A stretch of 64,000 nucleotides of DNA, taken from contig JAFKEE010000039.1 in assembly GCA_017307505.1 (NCBI GenBank), forward strand, positions 80,579-144,578, read 5' to 3'. The notes below the pieces were generated by a model. It was not told the origin of the DNA. It searched no databases and saw only the letters and a list, made by a program, of their open reading frames with translations. Positions within the stretch are counted from its first letter, which is position 1, and each line of letters starts with the position of its first letter. The DNA comes from Acidobacteriota bacterium. Lineage in GTDB: Bacteria > Acidobacteriota > Terriglobia > Bryobacterales > Bryobacteraceae. Below are positions 56,001-63,728 of the stretch, one piece after another. A program made the translations under genes and the position numbers.

Positions 56001-56742
56001 CGTTGGAGCCGCTGCGGGTGAGCAGGCTCACCTGGGCTCCGCTGGTGCGGCCGAACTCGGCGCCGGCGTTGGTCGTGATCGTACGGAACTCCTGGACGGA
56101 GTCGAGAGTGGTGCGCAGGACACTGGTGAACGCGCTGCGTTGCTGCTGGTCGTTCACGTCCACGCCGTCGAGCGTGACATTGGCCTGGTCGGCCTTGCCG
56201 CCGTTCACAGAGCCGCTGCGGAAGTCGCTCTGCACGCCCGGTTCCGGCTCACCCAGGTAGGTGACGCCCGGCTGGATAGAGAGCAGCCCCACTACGTTGC
56301 GGGCTTCCAGCGGGAGCTCGAGGATCGGCTTCTCGCCGATTGCATTGCCAACAGATGCGTCGGTCGTATTGATCTGTGTAGATTCGGCGGAAACAGAAAC
56401 GACCGTGGCAACAGAGCCCACACTTTCAAAAGTTAAGTTTACGGTGGCGGGGGTGTTTACAAGAAGCCGCACATCATTGACGATCAGGTCATTAAAACCT
56501 TTGGATTTTGCGGTGATCTGGTAGAGGCCGGGCTTTACCTGCGGCAGCGCATAGCGTCCCTGCGAGTCGGATGTGGTGTCGCGGATTGCGCCCGTCTGCG
56601 GGTCGCGCAACTGGATCTGCACATCCGGAACAGGCAGCCCGCTGGGATCGGTCACCGTACCGTTGACTGAGGTAGCGGCCTGACCAAACAACGCGGCCGC
56701 CAGAATGATAGTCAAACTTGTGGCGTTGATGATTTTGTTCAT
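53080..56742 (-). CDS. TonB-dependent receptor with carboxypeptidase-regulatory-like domain (1220 aa)
   Basis: This receptor starts at ATG 56742 (MNKIINATSLTIILAAALFG signal; GAGGG 5 bases upstream). A CarboxypepD_reg domain (about 26-108, VNGTVTDPSGLPVPDVQIQL) leads to a plug (about 120-235, ILELPLEARNVVGLLSIQPG) and a barrel ending QFALRYEF. NSFFNNSAGVPREKLNRNLFGGRIG is the conserved barrel-start segment also seen in the receptor at 38578. The plug has an extended TLDGVDVNDQQQ motif. It appears monocistronic, with an AT-rich upstream region and a hairpin downstream shared with the GH51-like gene. Ligand unknown. Confidence 0.93.
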   Translation of the reverse strand: MNKIINATSLTIILAAALFGQAATSVNGTVTDPSGLPVPDVQIQLRDPQTGAIRDTTSDSQGRYALPQVKPGLYQITAKSKGFNDLIVNDVRLLVNTPATVNLTFESVGSVATVVSVSAESTQINTTDASVGNAIGEKPILELPLEARNVVGLLSIQPGVTYLGEPEPGVQSDFRSGSVNGGKADQANVTLDGVDVNDQQQRSAFTSVLRTTLDSVQEFRTITTNAGAEFGRTSGAQVSLLTRSGSNDMHGALYYFLRNTATSANSFFNNSAGVPREKLNRNLFGGRIGGPIQKNRLFYFLNYEGRRDSSEINAVRVVPNADFRNGLFHYVRKDGSIGSLGPADFKRLDPLGIGQNQAVLDLLKTYPMPNDTTSGDLLNTAGFRFNARAPLSWNTYIAKIDWTADTSGRHVFFLRGNLQNDDYTNSLGVPQFPDQPPQRKFLDNSKGLAVGYTATLTPSLISNFRYGFTRQGLDNLGSLTANFADFRDIDNRYATTSSLSRITGVHQVSEDFSWNHGAHSVAFGGVMRFIRNNRYDFGNSFSNALSNANYLLGSGREFEVADAQGGTAYRRQFVNLLGLMTQLTANYNYDLKGNLLPLGQGIRRDFASEEYEMYVQDTWRATRGLTITAGLRLSLMPPVYERNGYQTNPQVPLADWFVQRQALADSGQSQAGVAPVEFDLASRLGRDLYPYHKNWSPRLGIAYSPQGNDGWSKKLFGGPGKTSIRAGFGMFYDLFGQGIITNYSGSALGLTSQLQPPPTFSSTDAPRFTGFYNWDSSILPQAPAGGFPQVQPDNFAITNSIDEKLKAPYTMNTNFSISREFAGGLMIQGSYVGRLSRRSLINFDLAMPTNLRDPASGQTYFQAAQQLALLARSGTATANVKPIPFWENMWPGAASGTRSATQNIYSVFAGAYPDITSALTAIDLPDETGECFPSCSKLGPYSMFNSQFSSLAAARSVGKGYYHAMQWTVRKRFSTVQMDINYTLGKSIDYSSAREVASATGGQVINSWNIRQMKDVSDYDVTHLVSALGVWELPVGKGKRWISSPSRLTDNLLGGWQLSGIWRQSSGFPTGAVANGVWPTNWNVTSFASQTGFVPKTGTAKNAPAAIDGAAGGPNMFADPATAIAGYDYALPGESGQRNGLRGDGFFTIDLGMSKRFTLFTHRDIPHTLQFRAEAFNVTNTVRFDVATSNTDINDPGSFGKYTSQFGSPRVFQFALRYEF

Positions 56743-56914
56743 TGGGCCCTCAAAATACATCCCTGAAGCGAAGGGATGGTATACCCCAATTAGATACTAA
56801 AATCGATTTTGCCGATGCCGTATTCAACTTTCTTGACGAGGCTTTTATTGACGTAAACTGACCTGTGATATTTGCAACACAAAAGCACTCTCCGGAGATA
56901 GGCGCATAGACAGC

Positions 56915-56947
56915 AAAACGCCCCGGCTGCGGGAGCCGGGGCGTTTT
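56915..56947 (-). terminator. Strong intrinsic terminator of the first glutamine synthetase gene
   Basis: Perfect 14-bp arms AAAACGCCCCGGCT (56915-56928) and AGCCGGGGCGTTTT (56934-56947) flank a 5-base loop, 20 bp beyond the stop at 56968. The T-rich end is in place on the minus strand, and the A-rich end makes it effective in both directions. Confidence 0.9.
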
Positions 56948-56967
56948 GGATTGGGTTTCGAGGATGT

Positions 56968-58398
56968 CTAGAACTGGTTCCAGAGGAACTGATTGTAGAC
57001 TTCGTGGTGATACTGAACTTCCTGCGGCTTGACGAAGGTGCCGAGCAGGCGGGGGCAGCGGTCGGCGGAGGCCTGTTTCAGTTCCGCGTAACGAGCCTTG
57101 ACGTCGGGGCCGAGCATCGTGCTGGTCCATTCGGCGTTGGTGAAGTTTGCCAGCGCGTCGTAGATGTTGTCCGGCAGGTAGCGGTCTGCCTGGCGCAGGT
57201 TCTTGATCTTGGCGATCTCGCCATCGAGACCGGTCTTGAAGACCGAGTAGAGGACGAGATACGGGTTGGCATCGGGACCGACGGAGCGGACTTCGACGCG
57301 CGAGCTGCGCTCATTGCCGATCGGGATACGAACCATCGAACCGCGGTCGACGGCCGAAGCCTTGATCTGGTTCGGCGCTTCGAAGTGCGGATCGAGACGG
57401 CGGTAGGCGTTGACACTGGCGTTGAGGGCCAGGCAGATGTCGTTGCCGTGGGTGAGGATCCTGTCAATGAACTGCCAGCCGAACTTGCTGAGCTTCTCTT
57501 CGCCCTTGGGATCCCAGAAGATGTTCTTGCCGTTCTTGCTGATCGACACGTTGGTGTGCATGCCGCTGCCGTTGACGCCGACGACCGGCTTGGGCAGGAA
57601 GCTGGCGGTGAGGCCCATCTTGGTGGCGACCTGGCGGCAGATCAGCTTGTACAGCTGGATCTGGTCGGCAGCGGCAACCACTTCGCCGTAGCCGTAGTTA
57701 ATTTCGAACTGGGACGGGGCGACTTCGGGGTGATCCTTCTCGTTCTCGAAGCCCATCGCGCGCTGCACTTCGGCGGTGGTGTCGATGAACTGGCGGAGCG
57801 GATCGCCGGGCAGCGAGTGGTAGTAGCCACCGGTGTTGACGTACTCGAACTTGCCGGTCTCGTTGTAGCTGCGCTCGGCGTCGGAGCCCTTGAAGAGGAA
57901 GCCTTCGATTTCGTTGGCAGCGTTCAGGGTGTAGCCGTTCTTCTGGAACTGGGCGTTGGAGAAGGTCTTCAGGACGCCGCGGATATCGCCCGTGTAGGCG
58001 GAGCCGTCCTTGTCGATGACTTCGCCGAACACCAGCACCTTGCCGGAGCCGAAGATGTCGGAAGGCGCCCAGTAGAAGGCGCTCCAGTCCATGCCGAGGC
58101 GGAGGTCGCTCTCGCGCTGGGCGGTGAAGCCGCGGATGGACGAGCCGTCAAAGGTCAGATTGTCCCAGCTCTTGACAAGAAACTTCTTGTCATAGTCGAG
58201 CATGTGCAGGCGGCCTTCCAGGTCGCTGAACAGGACGGTGACAGCCTTGATCCGCTTCTCGTCGGTCAGGTATTTCAGCCGCTCTTCCTGAATCTGTTCG
58301 GCCGGAACGCGATTCTTACGCTGCTCCTTGGCAGCCAGATTCAACTCTTCGAGCTCTGCGTAAGAAAGGCTCAGAAAGTCTTGCAGTGGGTTAGACAT
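56968..58398 (-). CDS. Type I glutamine synthetase-like protein (paralogue 1)
   Basis: This 476-residue GS-I fold enzyme joins glutamate and ammonia using ATP. It has the beta-grasp motif FDGSSIRGF (83-91), Glu163/Glu165 in ANEIEGFLF, NGSGMHTN (276-283), ANEIE-type metal ligands, and RSSRVEVRS (365-372) with the nucleotide-site arginines. An N-terminal extension of about 30 residues, rich in Glu, Lys and Arg, is absent from the second enzyme. Where GlnA carries the adenylylation loop, it has NIYDAL (Tyr413) without the usual YDL-x2-EE context. Control by GlnE is therefore doubtful. AGAGGAG lies 5 bases before the ATG. It is divergent from the second enzyme. Confidence 0.93.
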   Translation of the reverse strand: MSNPLQDFLSLSYAELEELNLAAKEQRKNRVPAEQIQEERLKYLTDEKRIKAVTVLFSDLEGRLHMLDYDKKFLVKSWDNLTFDGSSIRGFTAQRESDLRLGMDWSAFYWAPSDIFGSGKVLVFGEVIDKDGSAYTGDIRGVLKTFSNAQFQKNGYTLNAANEIEGFLFKGSDAERSYNETGKFEYVNTGGYYHSLPGDPLRQFIDTTAEVQRAMGFENEKDHPEVAPSQFEINYGYGEVVAAADQIQLYKLICRQVATKMGLTASFLPKPVVGVNGSGMHTNVSISKNGKNIFWDPKGEEKLSKFGWQFIDRILTHGNDICLALNASVNAYRRLDPHFEAPNQIKASAVDRGSMVRIPIGNERSSRVEVRSVGPDANPYLVLYSVFKTGLDGEIAKIKNLRQADRYLPDNIYDALANFTNAEWTSTMLGPDVKARYAELKQASADRCPRLLGTFVKPQEVQYHHEVYNQFLWNQF

Positions 58399-58857
58399 CT
58401 ATCTCCTCTGACGTACGAATCTAAGATTTCTCTCCTAGATGGAAAGCCGTGAACGAACCAATCGAAGGGGCACCATCAACCTGCGTCGAGTCCGGCCCAA
58501 CGACACACCCAACCGAGACTCGGCCGGGCAAGTACAACCAAAGAATGATTATCCGCTACAGCCCCCCTGTGGCAGCAACGGGTTTGGACCTCTTTAGTAA
58601 TCGTATTTTTTTATGGGCTTGGTTTGTGGAATTGATGAGAGGCCATAGCCACCCGCAACCTATTGATCATCAAAAGCTTACGGGAATTACGACAAGCCGG
58701 CAAGCGGCGCGCCGGCGAGCGGACGGGCCTCAGGAACCCCGTGCGGCGGAGGCCTGAAGGCATCAGTTGAGCTTATGACGCAGGGGATTCTGCTGGCTGC
58801 CTTCAGGCTGCGCTGTTAGAATCGACACTGCGAAGGCCCCAGAGGACCCCTACAACG
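58399..58857. promoter_or_regulatory. Divergent control region between two glutamine synthetase genes
   Basis: 459 bp without a supported gene. Near the left gene is a short palindrome AATCT-A-AGATT (58418-58428). An AT-rich patch lies at about 58595-58625. A long inverted repeat (58752-58808) and a -10-like TAGAAT (58817-58822) precede glnA. A 102-codon frame at 58449-58757 has no fold-like features and is not annotated. Confidence 0.55.
58752..58808. repeat. Inverted repeat upstream of glnA
   Basis: Perfect 11-bp arms GCCTGAAGGCA (58752-58762) and TGCCTTCAGGC (58798-58808) are separated by 35 bases. Each arm is itself near-palindromic (GCCT-GA-AGGC), so they may be two operators about 46 bp apart, just before the -10-like TAGAAT. 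A nitrogen-status regulator is a natural guess, not shown by the sequence. Confidence 0.6.
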
Positions 58858-60267
58858 ATGACCCCCACAGAAGTAATCGAGTACGCGAAACAGCATGGCG
58901 CACGGCAGATCGATCTGCGGTTCACAGACCTGCCCGGCCTCGCCCAGCACATTTCCTACCCCATCGGCCAATTGACCGAGGACAGTTTCGAGGAAGGCTT
59001 CGGCATCGACGGATCGAGCATCCGCGGCTGGGCGGCGATCAACGAGAGCGACATGCTCCTGCTGCCGGACCCGAAGACCGCCTACATGGATCCGTTCTTC
59101 GAAACGCCGACGCTGTGCATGATCGGCGATATCCAGGATCCGATCACGCGGCAGAAGTACGACCGGGATCCGCGCTGGATCGCCAAGAAGGCTGAACTGT
59201 ACCTGAAGAACAGCGGGGTGGCGGACACCGTCTATTTCGGCGCTGAAGCCGAGTTCTTCATTTTCGACAACATCCGGTTTGATCAGAATCCGCACAGCGG
59301 CTATTACTTCATCGACGCCGAAGAGGGCCGCTGGAACTCGGGCCGCGAAGCGAACAACCTGGGCTACCGGCCGCGGTACAAGGAAGGCTACTTCCCGCTG
59401 CCGCCGACGGATCACTATCAGAATCTGCGGGCGGAGATGGTGGAGACGATGCTGAAGGTGGGGCTCGATATCGAGTGCCACCACCATGAAGTCGCCACGG
59501 CCGGCCAATGCGAGATCGACCAGCGTTTCGACACGATGGTGAAGTCGGCGGACAACATGATGCTGTACAAGTACTGCATCCGGAACGTCGCCTACCGTCA
59601 TGGCAAGACGGTCACGTTCATGCCGAAGCCGCTCTTCGGCGACAACGGCAGCGGCATGCACTGCCACCAGAGCCTGTGGAAGGGCGGGCAGCCGCTCTTC
59701 GCGGGCGACGGCTATGCGGGGTTGAGCCAGCTGGCGCTGTGGTACATCGGCGGGCTGCTGAAGCACGCGCGCGCGCTGTCGGCGATCATCGCGCCGACGA
59801 CCAACTCCTACAAGCGTCTGGTGCCGGGCTATGAGGCTCCGGTGAACCTGGCCTACTCGCGCCGGAACCGCTCGGCCGCGGTCCGCATTCCGATGTACTC
59901 GTCGAGCCCGAAGGCGAAGCGGGTGGAGTTCCGGCCGCCGGATCCGTCGGCGAATCCGTATCTCGCGTTTGCGGCGATGCTGATGGCCGGCCTGGACGGC
60001 ATCCTGAACAAAGTGGATCCTGGCGAGTCCCTGGACAAGGACATCTACGACCTCTCGCCGGAAGAGTTGAAGGCGGTGCCGTCGATGCCGGCGTCGCTGG
60101 ACGAGGCGCTGCAGTGCCTGGAAGAGGATCACGACTTCCTGCTGAAGGACGACGTGTTCACGGAAGAGCTGCTGGAGACCTGGATCACTTACAAGCAGAA
60201 GAACGAGGCGGATGCCGTACGGCTGCGGCCGCATCCTTACGAGTTCGCTTTGTATTACGACATCTAG
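58858..60267 (+). CDS. glnA: Type I glutamine synthetase, adenylylation-type
   Basis: This 469-residue enzyme has the same length as the E. coli protein. Motifs are [11 protein letters not shown] (48-58), GAEAEFFIF (128-136) with metal-binding Glu, [10 protein letters not shown] (263-272), ATP-site [12 protein letters not shown] (319-330), [10 protein letters not shown] and [15 protein letters not shown]. Tyr397 lies in [10 protein letters not shown], exactly the position that GlnE adenylylates in enteric bacteria. It assimilates ammonium into glutamine in the cytoplasm. GlnE is encoded two genes downstream, which supports control by adenylylation. A TAGAAT -10-like box and a possible operator pair lie upstream; a terminator follows. 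Confidence 0.97.
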   Translation: MTPTEVIEYAKQHGARQIDLRFTDLPGLAQHISYPIGQLTEDSFEEGFGIDGSSIRGWAAINESDMLLLPDPKTAYMDPFFETPTLCMIGDIQDPITRQKYDRDPRWIAKKAELYLKNSGVADTVYFGAEAEFFIFDNIRFDQNPHSGYYFIDAEEGRWNSGREANNLGYRPRYKEGYFPLPPTDHYQNLRAEMVETMLKVGLDIECHHHEVATAGQCEIDQRFDTMVKSADNMMLYKYCIRNVAYRHGKTVTFMPKPLFGDNGSGMHCHQSLWKGGQPLFAGDGYAGLSQLALWYIGGLLKHARALSAIIAPTTNSYKRLVPGYEAPVNLAYSRRNRSAAVRIPMYSSSPKAKRVEFRPPDPSANPYLAFAAMLMAGLDGILNKVDPGESLDKDIYDLSPEELKAVPSMPASLDEALQCLEEDHDFLLKDDVFTEELLETWITYKQKNEADAVRLRPHPYEFALYYDI

Positions 60268-60290
60268 GCGCACGGCTGGAATTAGTGAAG

Positions 60291-60317
60291 AGGCGCGGGC
60301 TCCGGCTCGCGCCTTTT
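60291..60317 (+). terminator. Intrinsic terminator of glnA
   Basis: Arms AGGCGCG (60291-60297) and CGCGCCT (60308-60314) run into TTTT, 23 bp after the glnA stop. Confidence 0.75.
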
Positions 60318-60335
60318 GTGTGTCAGGCTGGAGGG

Positions 60336-60833
60336 ATGTTGGGGCAGATCATCCAAGTCAGCATCTCCAAGGGCGGCGTACCGAAGCTGGCCATTCCCGA
60401 GGCCTGGGCGGGTCCGCTGGGGCTCGAGGGGGACGTGCAGCGGAACCTGAAGTATCACGGCGGGCCGCGCAAGGCGATCCTGCTGATCTCGCTGGAGGAC
60501 CTGGAAGGTCTGCAAGCCGAAGGTTTTGCGGTCTCCCCCGGCGCGCTGGGCGAGAACCTGACCGTACAGGGCATCGATTTCCGGCAACTGCGGGAGGGCC
60601 AACGGTTCCGGGCCGGCGACGCGGTGCTGGAGCTGACGCAACTGCGGCAGCCGTGCAAAACGCTGGAGGTTTACAACAGCGGCGAGCCCGGGAAGATCCA
60701 GCGGGCGGTGTATCAAAAGGACGGTACGCCGGGCTCTCCGAAGTGGGCGCGGTGCGGGTTTTACGCCAGCGTGGCGCAGCCGGGACGAATCCATACCGGG
60801 GCTATAATCGCTTTAGTAGATCAAATGGTCTAG
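60336..60833 (+). CDS. MOSC-domain protein
   Basis: The product from ATG 60336 is 165 residues. The frame is open further upstream, but that part lies over glnA and the terminator. The MOSC (YiiM-like) fold is read from VSISKGGVPKLAIPEAWAGP, the phosphate-site KYHGGPRKAILLISLEDLEG, GALGENLTVQGID, and the conserved reactive Cys in LRQPCKTLEVY. MOSC proteins bind molybdenum-cofactor sulfur or act as N-hydroxylated-compound reductase modules. The partner is unknown. GGAGG lies very close to the ATG, so a start one codon later (TTG) is possible. It sits between glnA and glnE without an obvious link to nitrogen control. Confidence 0.88.
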   Translation: MLGQIIQVSISKGGVPKLAIPEAWAGPLGLEGDVQRNLKYHGGPRKAILLISLEDLEGLQAEGFAVSPGALGENLTVQGIDFRQLREGQRFRAGDAVLELTQLRQPCKTLEVYNSGEPGKIQRAVYQKDGTPGSPKWARCGFYASVAQPGRIHTGAIIALVDQMV

Positions 60834-60851
60834 GTCAGACTGGCGGCCTCG

Positions 60852-63728
60852 TTGCACGATTCTCTACTGGCGGTTGAACACGACTTTCCCCCGGATTTGC
60901 GGCAAGGATTAGAAATCCTATTGAGCCAATCGGCCGACCCGCAGGTAGCGGTGCGCCGCCTGGAGACTTTTTGCGCGCGCTACCCCAGTGAATTCCAGCA
61001 GATCGCCTATTCGCCGTTCGGGTTGCAGGCTCTGGTCGCGGTGTTCTCCGCGAGTGATTTCCTTTCCGAAGAGCTTCTGCAGCACCCGGTCTGGCTGCTG
61101 GGCCTGCTGCATGCGGGCTGGCTGCATCGGGGGCGAACACGGGAAGAGATCGATGCGGAACTGGCGGACTGGCTGCTTTCCGGGGCGGCGCCGGCCCCTG
61201 CCCTGAAGATGGCGGAGTTCCGGCGAAAGCAGATCCTGCGGATCCTGTTGCGGGATGTGCTGGGGTTCGGCGCTCTGCCCGAGATCACGGAAGAGCTTTC
61301 GAACCTGGCCGATGCCCTGCTGGATGTGGCCTACAGCCGGATCCGGACCGAACTGGCGCAGAAGTATGGGTCGCCGAGACTGGCCGACGGGAGCGAGTGC
61401 GGCTACTCGATCCTGGCGCTGGGCAAGCTGGGTGGACGGGAGCTGAACTATAGCTCGGACATCGACCTGATGTTTGTGTACGAGGGCCCGGGCAACACGG
61501 ACGGGGCGCAGCCGATCAGCAACCAGGAGTTTTTCAAGAAGATCTCGAACCAGCTGACGGACCTGATGGGGACGTACACGGCCGAGGGCATGATCTACCG
61601 GGTGGACCTGCGGCTGCGGCCGGACGGGCGGCTGGGCGAGGTCTGCCTGTCGATGGACGCGGCGAAGAACTACTACGAGACCCGGGCCCGCGACTGGGAA
61701 CTGCAGATGCTGATCAAGGCGCGGCCCGCGGCGGGGGACAAAGAGCCGGGCCGGCAACTGCTGGAGTGGGTGCAGCCGAAGATCTACTCGACGACCTTGG
61801 ACTTCTCGCACATCGAATCGATGTCGGAGACGCGGGAGCGGTTGAACGAGAAGCTGAGCTCGCGGCGGCGGGCGACGGGCATCGATGTGAAACTGGCGCG
61901 GGGCGGCATCCGGGACATCGAGTTCCTGGTGCAGTGCCTGCAGAGGCTGCACGGAGGGCGCGAGACGTGGGTCCGCAATTCGTCGACGCTGCTGGCGCTG
62001 GTGCGGCTGCGAGACAAGGACCTGCTCTCGGATTCGGAGTATTCGAGGCTGGCTTCGGCGTACCAGTATCTGCGGCACCTGGAGCACCGGCTGCAGTTTG
62101 CGGCAGACCGGCAGACGCACCTATTGCCGGAGAAGCTGGAAGAGCAGGCGCTGGTGGCGCGGCGGATGCCGTCCGGACTGCTGGGCGGCCAGAGTACTCC
62201 GGAAGCGCTGCTGATGACGCTGAATGCGCACCTGGAGCATGTGCAGGAGATCTACGAGCGGGTGATCCATGCGCAGCAGACGATGTATTACACGCATGCG
62301 CCGGCGCAACCTCCACCGGGCGGGATGAGTGTGGAGACGCTGCCGGAGCCGAGCGGTCCGGATGCGGCGCCGTCGAGCAACCTGATCCGGTTCCTGGACC
62401 AGAAGGCGCCGGGCTTTGCGGGCTCAGTGGCGCGGGCCCGGCTGGGCCGTTCGTTGAACGCGTTCGAGCATTTCCTGGAGCGGGTGATCAAGCGGGACGA
62501 CTGGCTGGGCGCACTGAACGACGATGCGGTGTTGAGCGGCTACCTGCTGGACCTGTTCGCCCACAGTCCGTATTTCGCCGAGCAGCTGATGCGGCAGCCG
62601 GACTACTTCGAAGAGATCCGGACGATGCGGCAGCGAGGCCGGTCGACCACAGCGTACGCGGAGATCATGCCGCTGCTGGAGGATGCTGTGGAGATGCGGC
62701 GGTTCTTCCTGCGGCAGATGTTCCGGCTGCAGGTGGAGAGCATCTGCCTGCAGGTGCCGATCTTCGAGACGCTGGAGCGGACTTCGGCGCTGGCCGATGC
62801 GGCCATTGCGGCGGCCTATCGCCTGGCGGTGGCCCAGACGGTGGGGACGCATCCGCTGGCTACGCCTGGTTATGCGCCCGGGTCGCAGATGATGGTGATC
62901 GCGCTGGGGCGACTGGGCATGCAGGAGTTCGACCTGGCCTCGGATGCGGACCTGCTGTTCGTGATTCCCGATGCGGACCTGCCGGAGCTGCACTTCTGGA
63001 CGCGGGTGGCGGAGAAGGTGGTTAGCATCCTGTCGTCGTATACAGGCGACGGGACGATGTTCGCGGTGGATACGCGGCTGTGTCCGAACGGCAAGGGCGG
63101 CGCGCTGGTGCAGAGCGAGAGCACCTACCACGAGTACTTCGCCAAGACGGCGGAGGCGTGGGAGGGCGTGGCTTACATGAAGACGAGGGCGGTGGCCGGC
63201 GATGTGGAACGGGCCACGGCGTTCCTGGCCGATCTGCAGAAAGTGGACTGGCGGCGGTACGGGCAGAGCGGCCGGTCGAAGCAGCAGTTGCGCCATATGC
63301 GGATGCGGATCGAGAAGGAACTGAGCGAAGACAATCCGCTGAAGACGGCCGTGGGCGGGTATTACGACATCGACTTCTCGCTGATGTATCTGCGGCTGCG
63401 GGGCGCGGGCATGTTCTTCAAGGTGTTGAACACGCCGGCCCGCATCGAGGTGCTGGAACAGATGGGGCACCTGGATCCGAACGACGCGCACTTTTTGAAG
63501 AATGCGGCGACGTTTTACCGGGCGGTGGACCATGGGCTGCGGCTGATCTCCGGGCATACGGAGGGCAGCCTGCCGAACTCCGAGTGGCAGCTGCAGATGC
63601 TGACGAAGCTGGTTCGGCGGTGGGTGCCGGAGCACCTGTGCGACCAGCCGCTGGGGCTGGAATTGCTGCAGATTCAGGGGCGCACGCGCGAGTATTTTGA
63701 GCGGCTGTTTGGCGAGGGGCGGAGTTGA
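60852..63728 (+). CDS. glnE: Bifunctional glutamine synthetase adenylyltransferase/adenylyl-removing enzyme
   Basis: The 958-residue length is normal for GlnE. Two nucleotidyltransferase domains are present. The N-terminal adenylyl-removing half has GKLGGRELNYSSDIDLMF (about 191-208; the Asp pair at 203 and 205). The C-terminal adenylyltransferase half has LGRLGMQEFDLASDADLLFV (about 686-705). Each is followed by a helical GlnD-linked domain (RGGIRDIEFLVQ and the matching IDFSLMY region). It adenylylates GlnA Tyr397 and reverses this in response to PII. The start is a TTG without a clear Shine-Dalgarno, 18 bp after the MOSC stop, so the exact N-terminus is uncertain. Codons ending in G are strikingly frequent. 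Confidence 0.96.
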   Translation: MHDSLLAVEHDFPPDLRQGLEILLSQSADPQVAVRRLETFCARYPSEFQQIAYSPFGLQALVAVFSASDFLSEELLQHPVWLLGLLHAGWLHRGRTREEIDAELADWLLSGAAPAPALKMAEFRRKQILRILLRDVLGFGALPEITEELSNLADALLDVAYSRIRTELAQKYGSPRLADGSECGYSILALGKLGGRELNYSSDIDLMFVYEGPGNTDGAQPISNQEFFKKISNQLTDLMGTYTAEGMIYRVDLRLRPDGRLGEVCLSMDAAKNYYETRARDWELQMLIKARPAAGDKEPGRQLLEWVQPKIYSTTLDFSHIESMSETRERLNEKLSSRRRATGIDVKLARGGIRDIEFLVQCLQRLHGGRETWVRNSSTLLALVRLRDKDLLSDSEYSRLASAYQYLRHLEHRLQFAADRQTHLLPEKLEEQALVARRMPSGLLGGQSTPEALLMTLNAHLEHVQEIYERVIHAQQTMYYTHAPAQPPPGGMSVETLPEPSGPDAAPSSNLIRFLDQKAPGFAGSVARARLGRSLNAFEHFLERVIKRDDWLGALNDDAVLSGYLLDLFAHSPYFAEQLMRQPDYFEEIRTMRQRGRSTTAYAEIMPLLEDAVEMRRFFLRQMFRLQVESICLQVPIFETLERTSALADAAIAAAYRLAVAQTVGTHPLATPGYAPGSQMMVIALGRLGMQEFDLASDADLLFVIPDADLPELHFWTRVAEKVVSILSSYTGDGTMFAVDTRLCPNGKGGALVQSESTYHEYFAKTAEAWEGVAYMKTRAVAGDVERATAFLADLQKVDWRRYGQSGRSKQQLRHMRMRIEKELSEDNPLKTAVGGYYDIDFSLMYLRLRGAGMFFKVLNTPARIEVLEQMGHLDPNDAHFLKNAATFYRAVDHGLRLISGHTEGSLPNSEWQLQMLTKLVRRWVPEHLCDQPLGLELLQIQGRTREYFERLFGEGRS

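Noticed and set aside
58449..58757. 102-codon frame between the glutamine synthetase genes
   Set aside because: No Shine-Dalgarno, low-complexity ends, no motif, and it lies in a divergent control region.
58794..58812. Possible sigma-54 (-24/-12) promoter before glnA, TGGC-N8-GGCT with GG and GC ten bases apart
   Set aside because: Only the GG/GC spacing fits; the -12 element lacks TTGC and the match falls inside the inverted repeat, so it cannot be told from chance.
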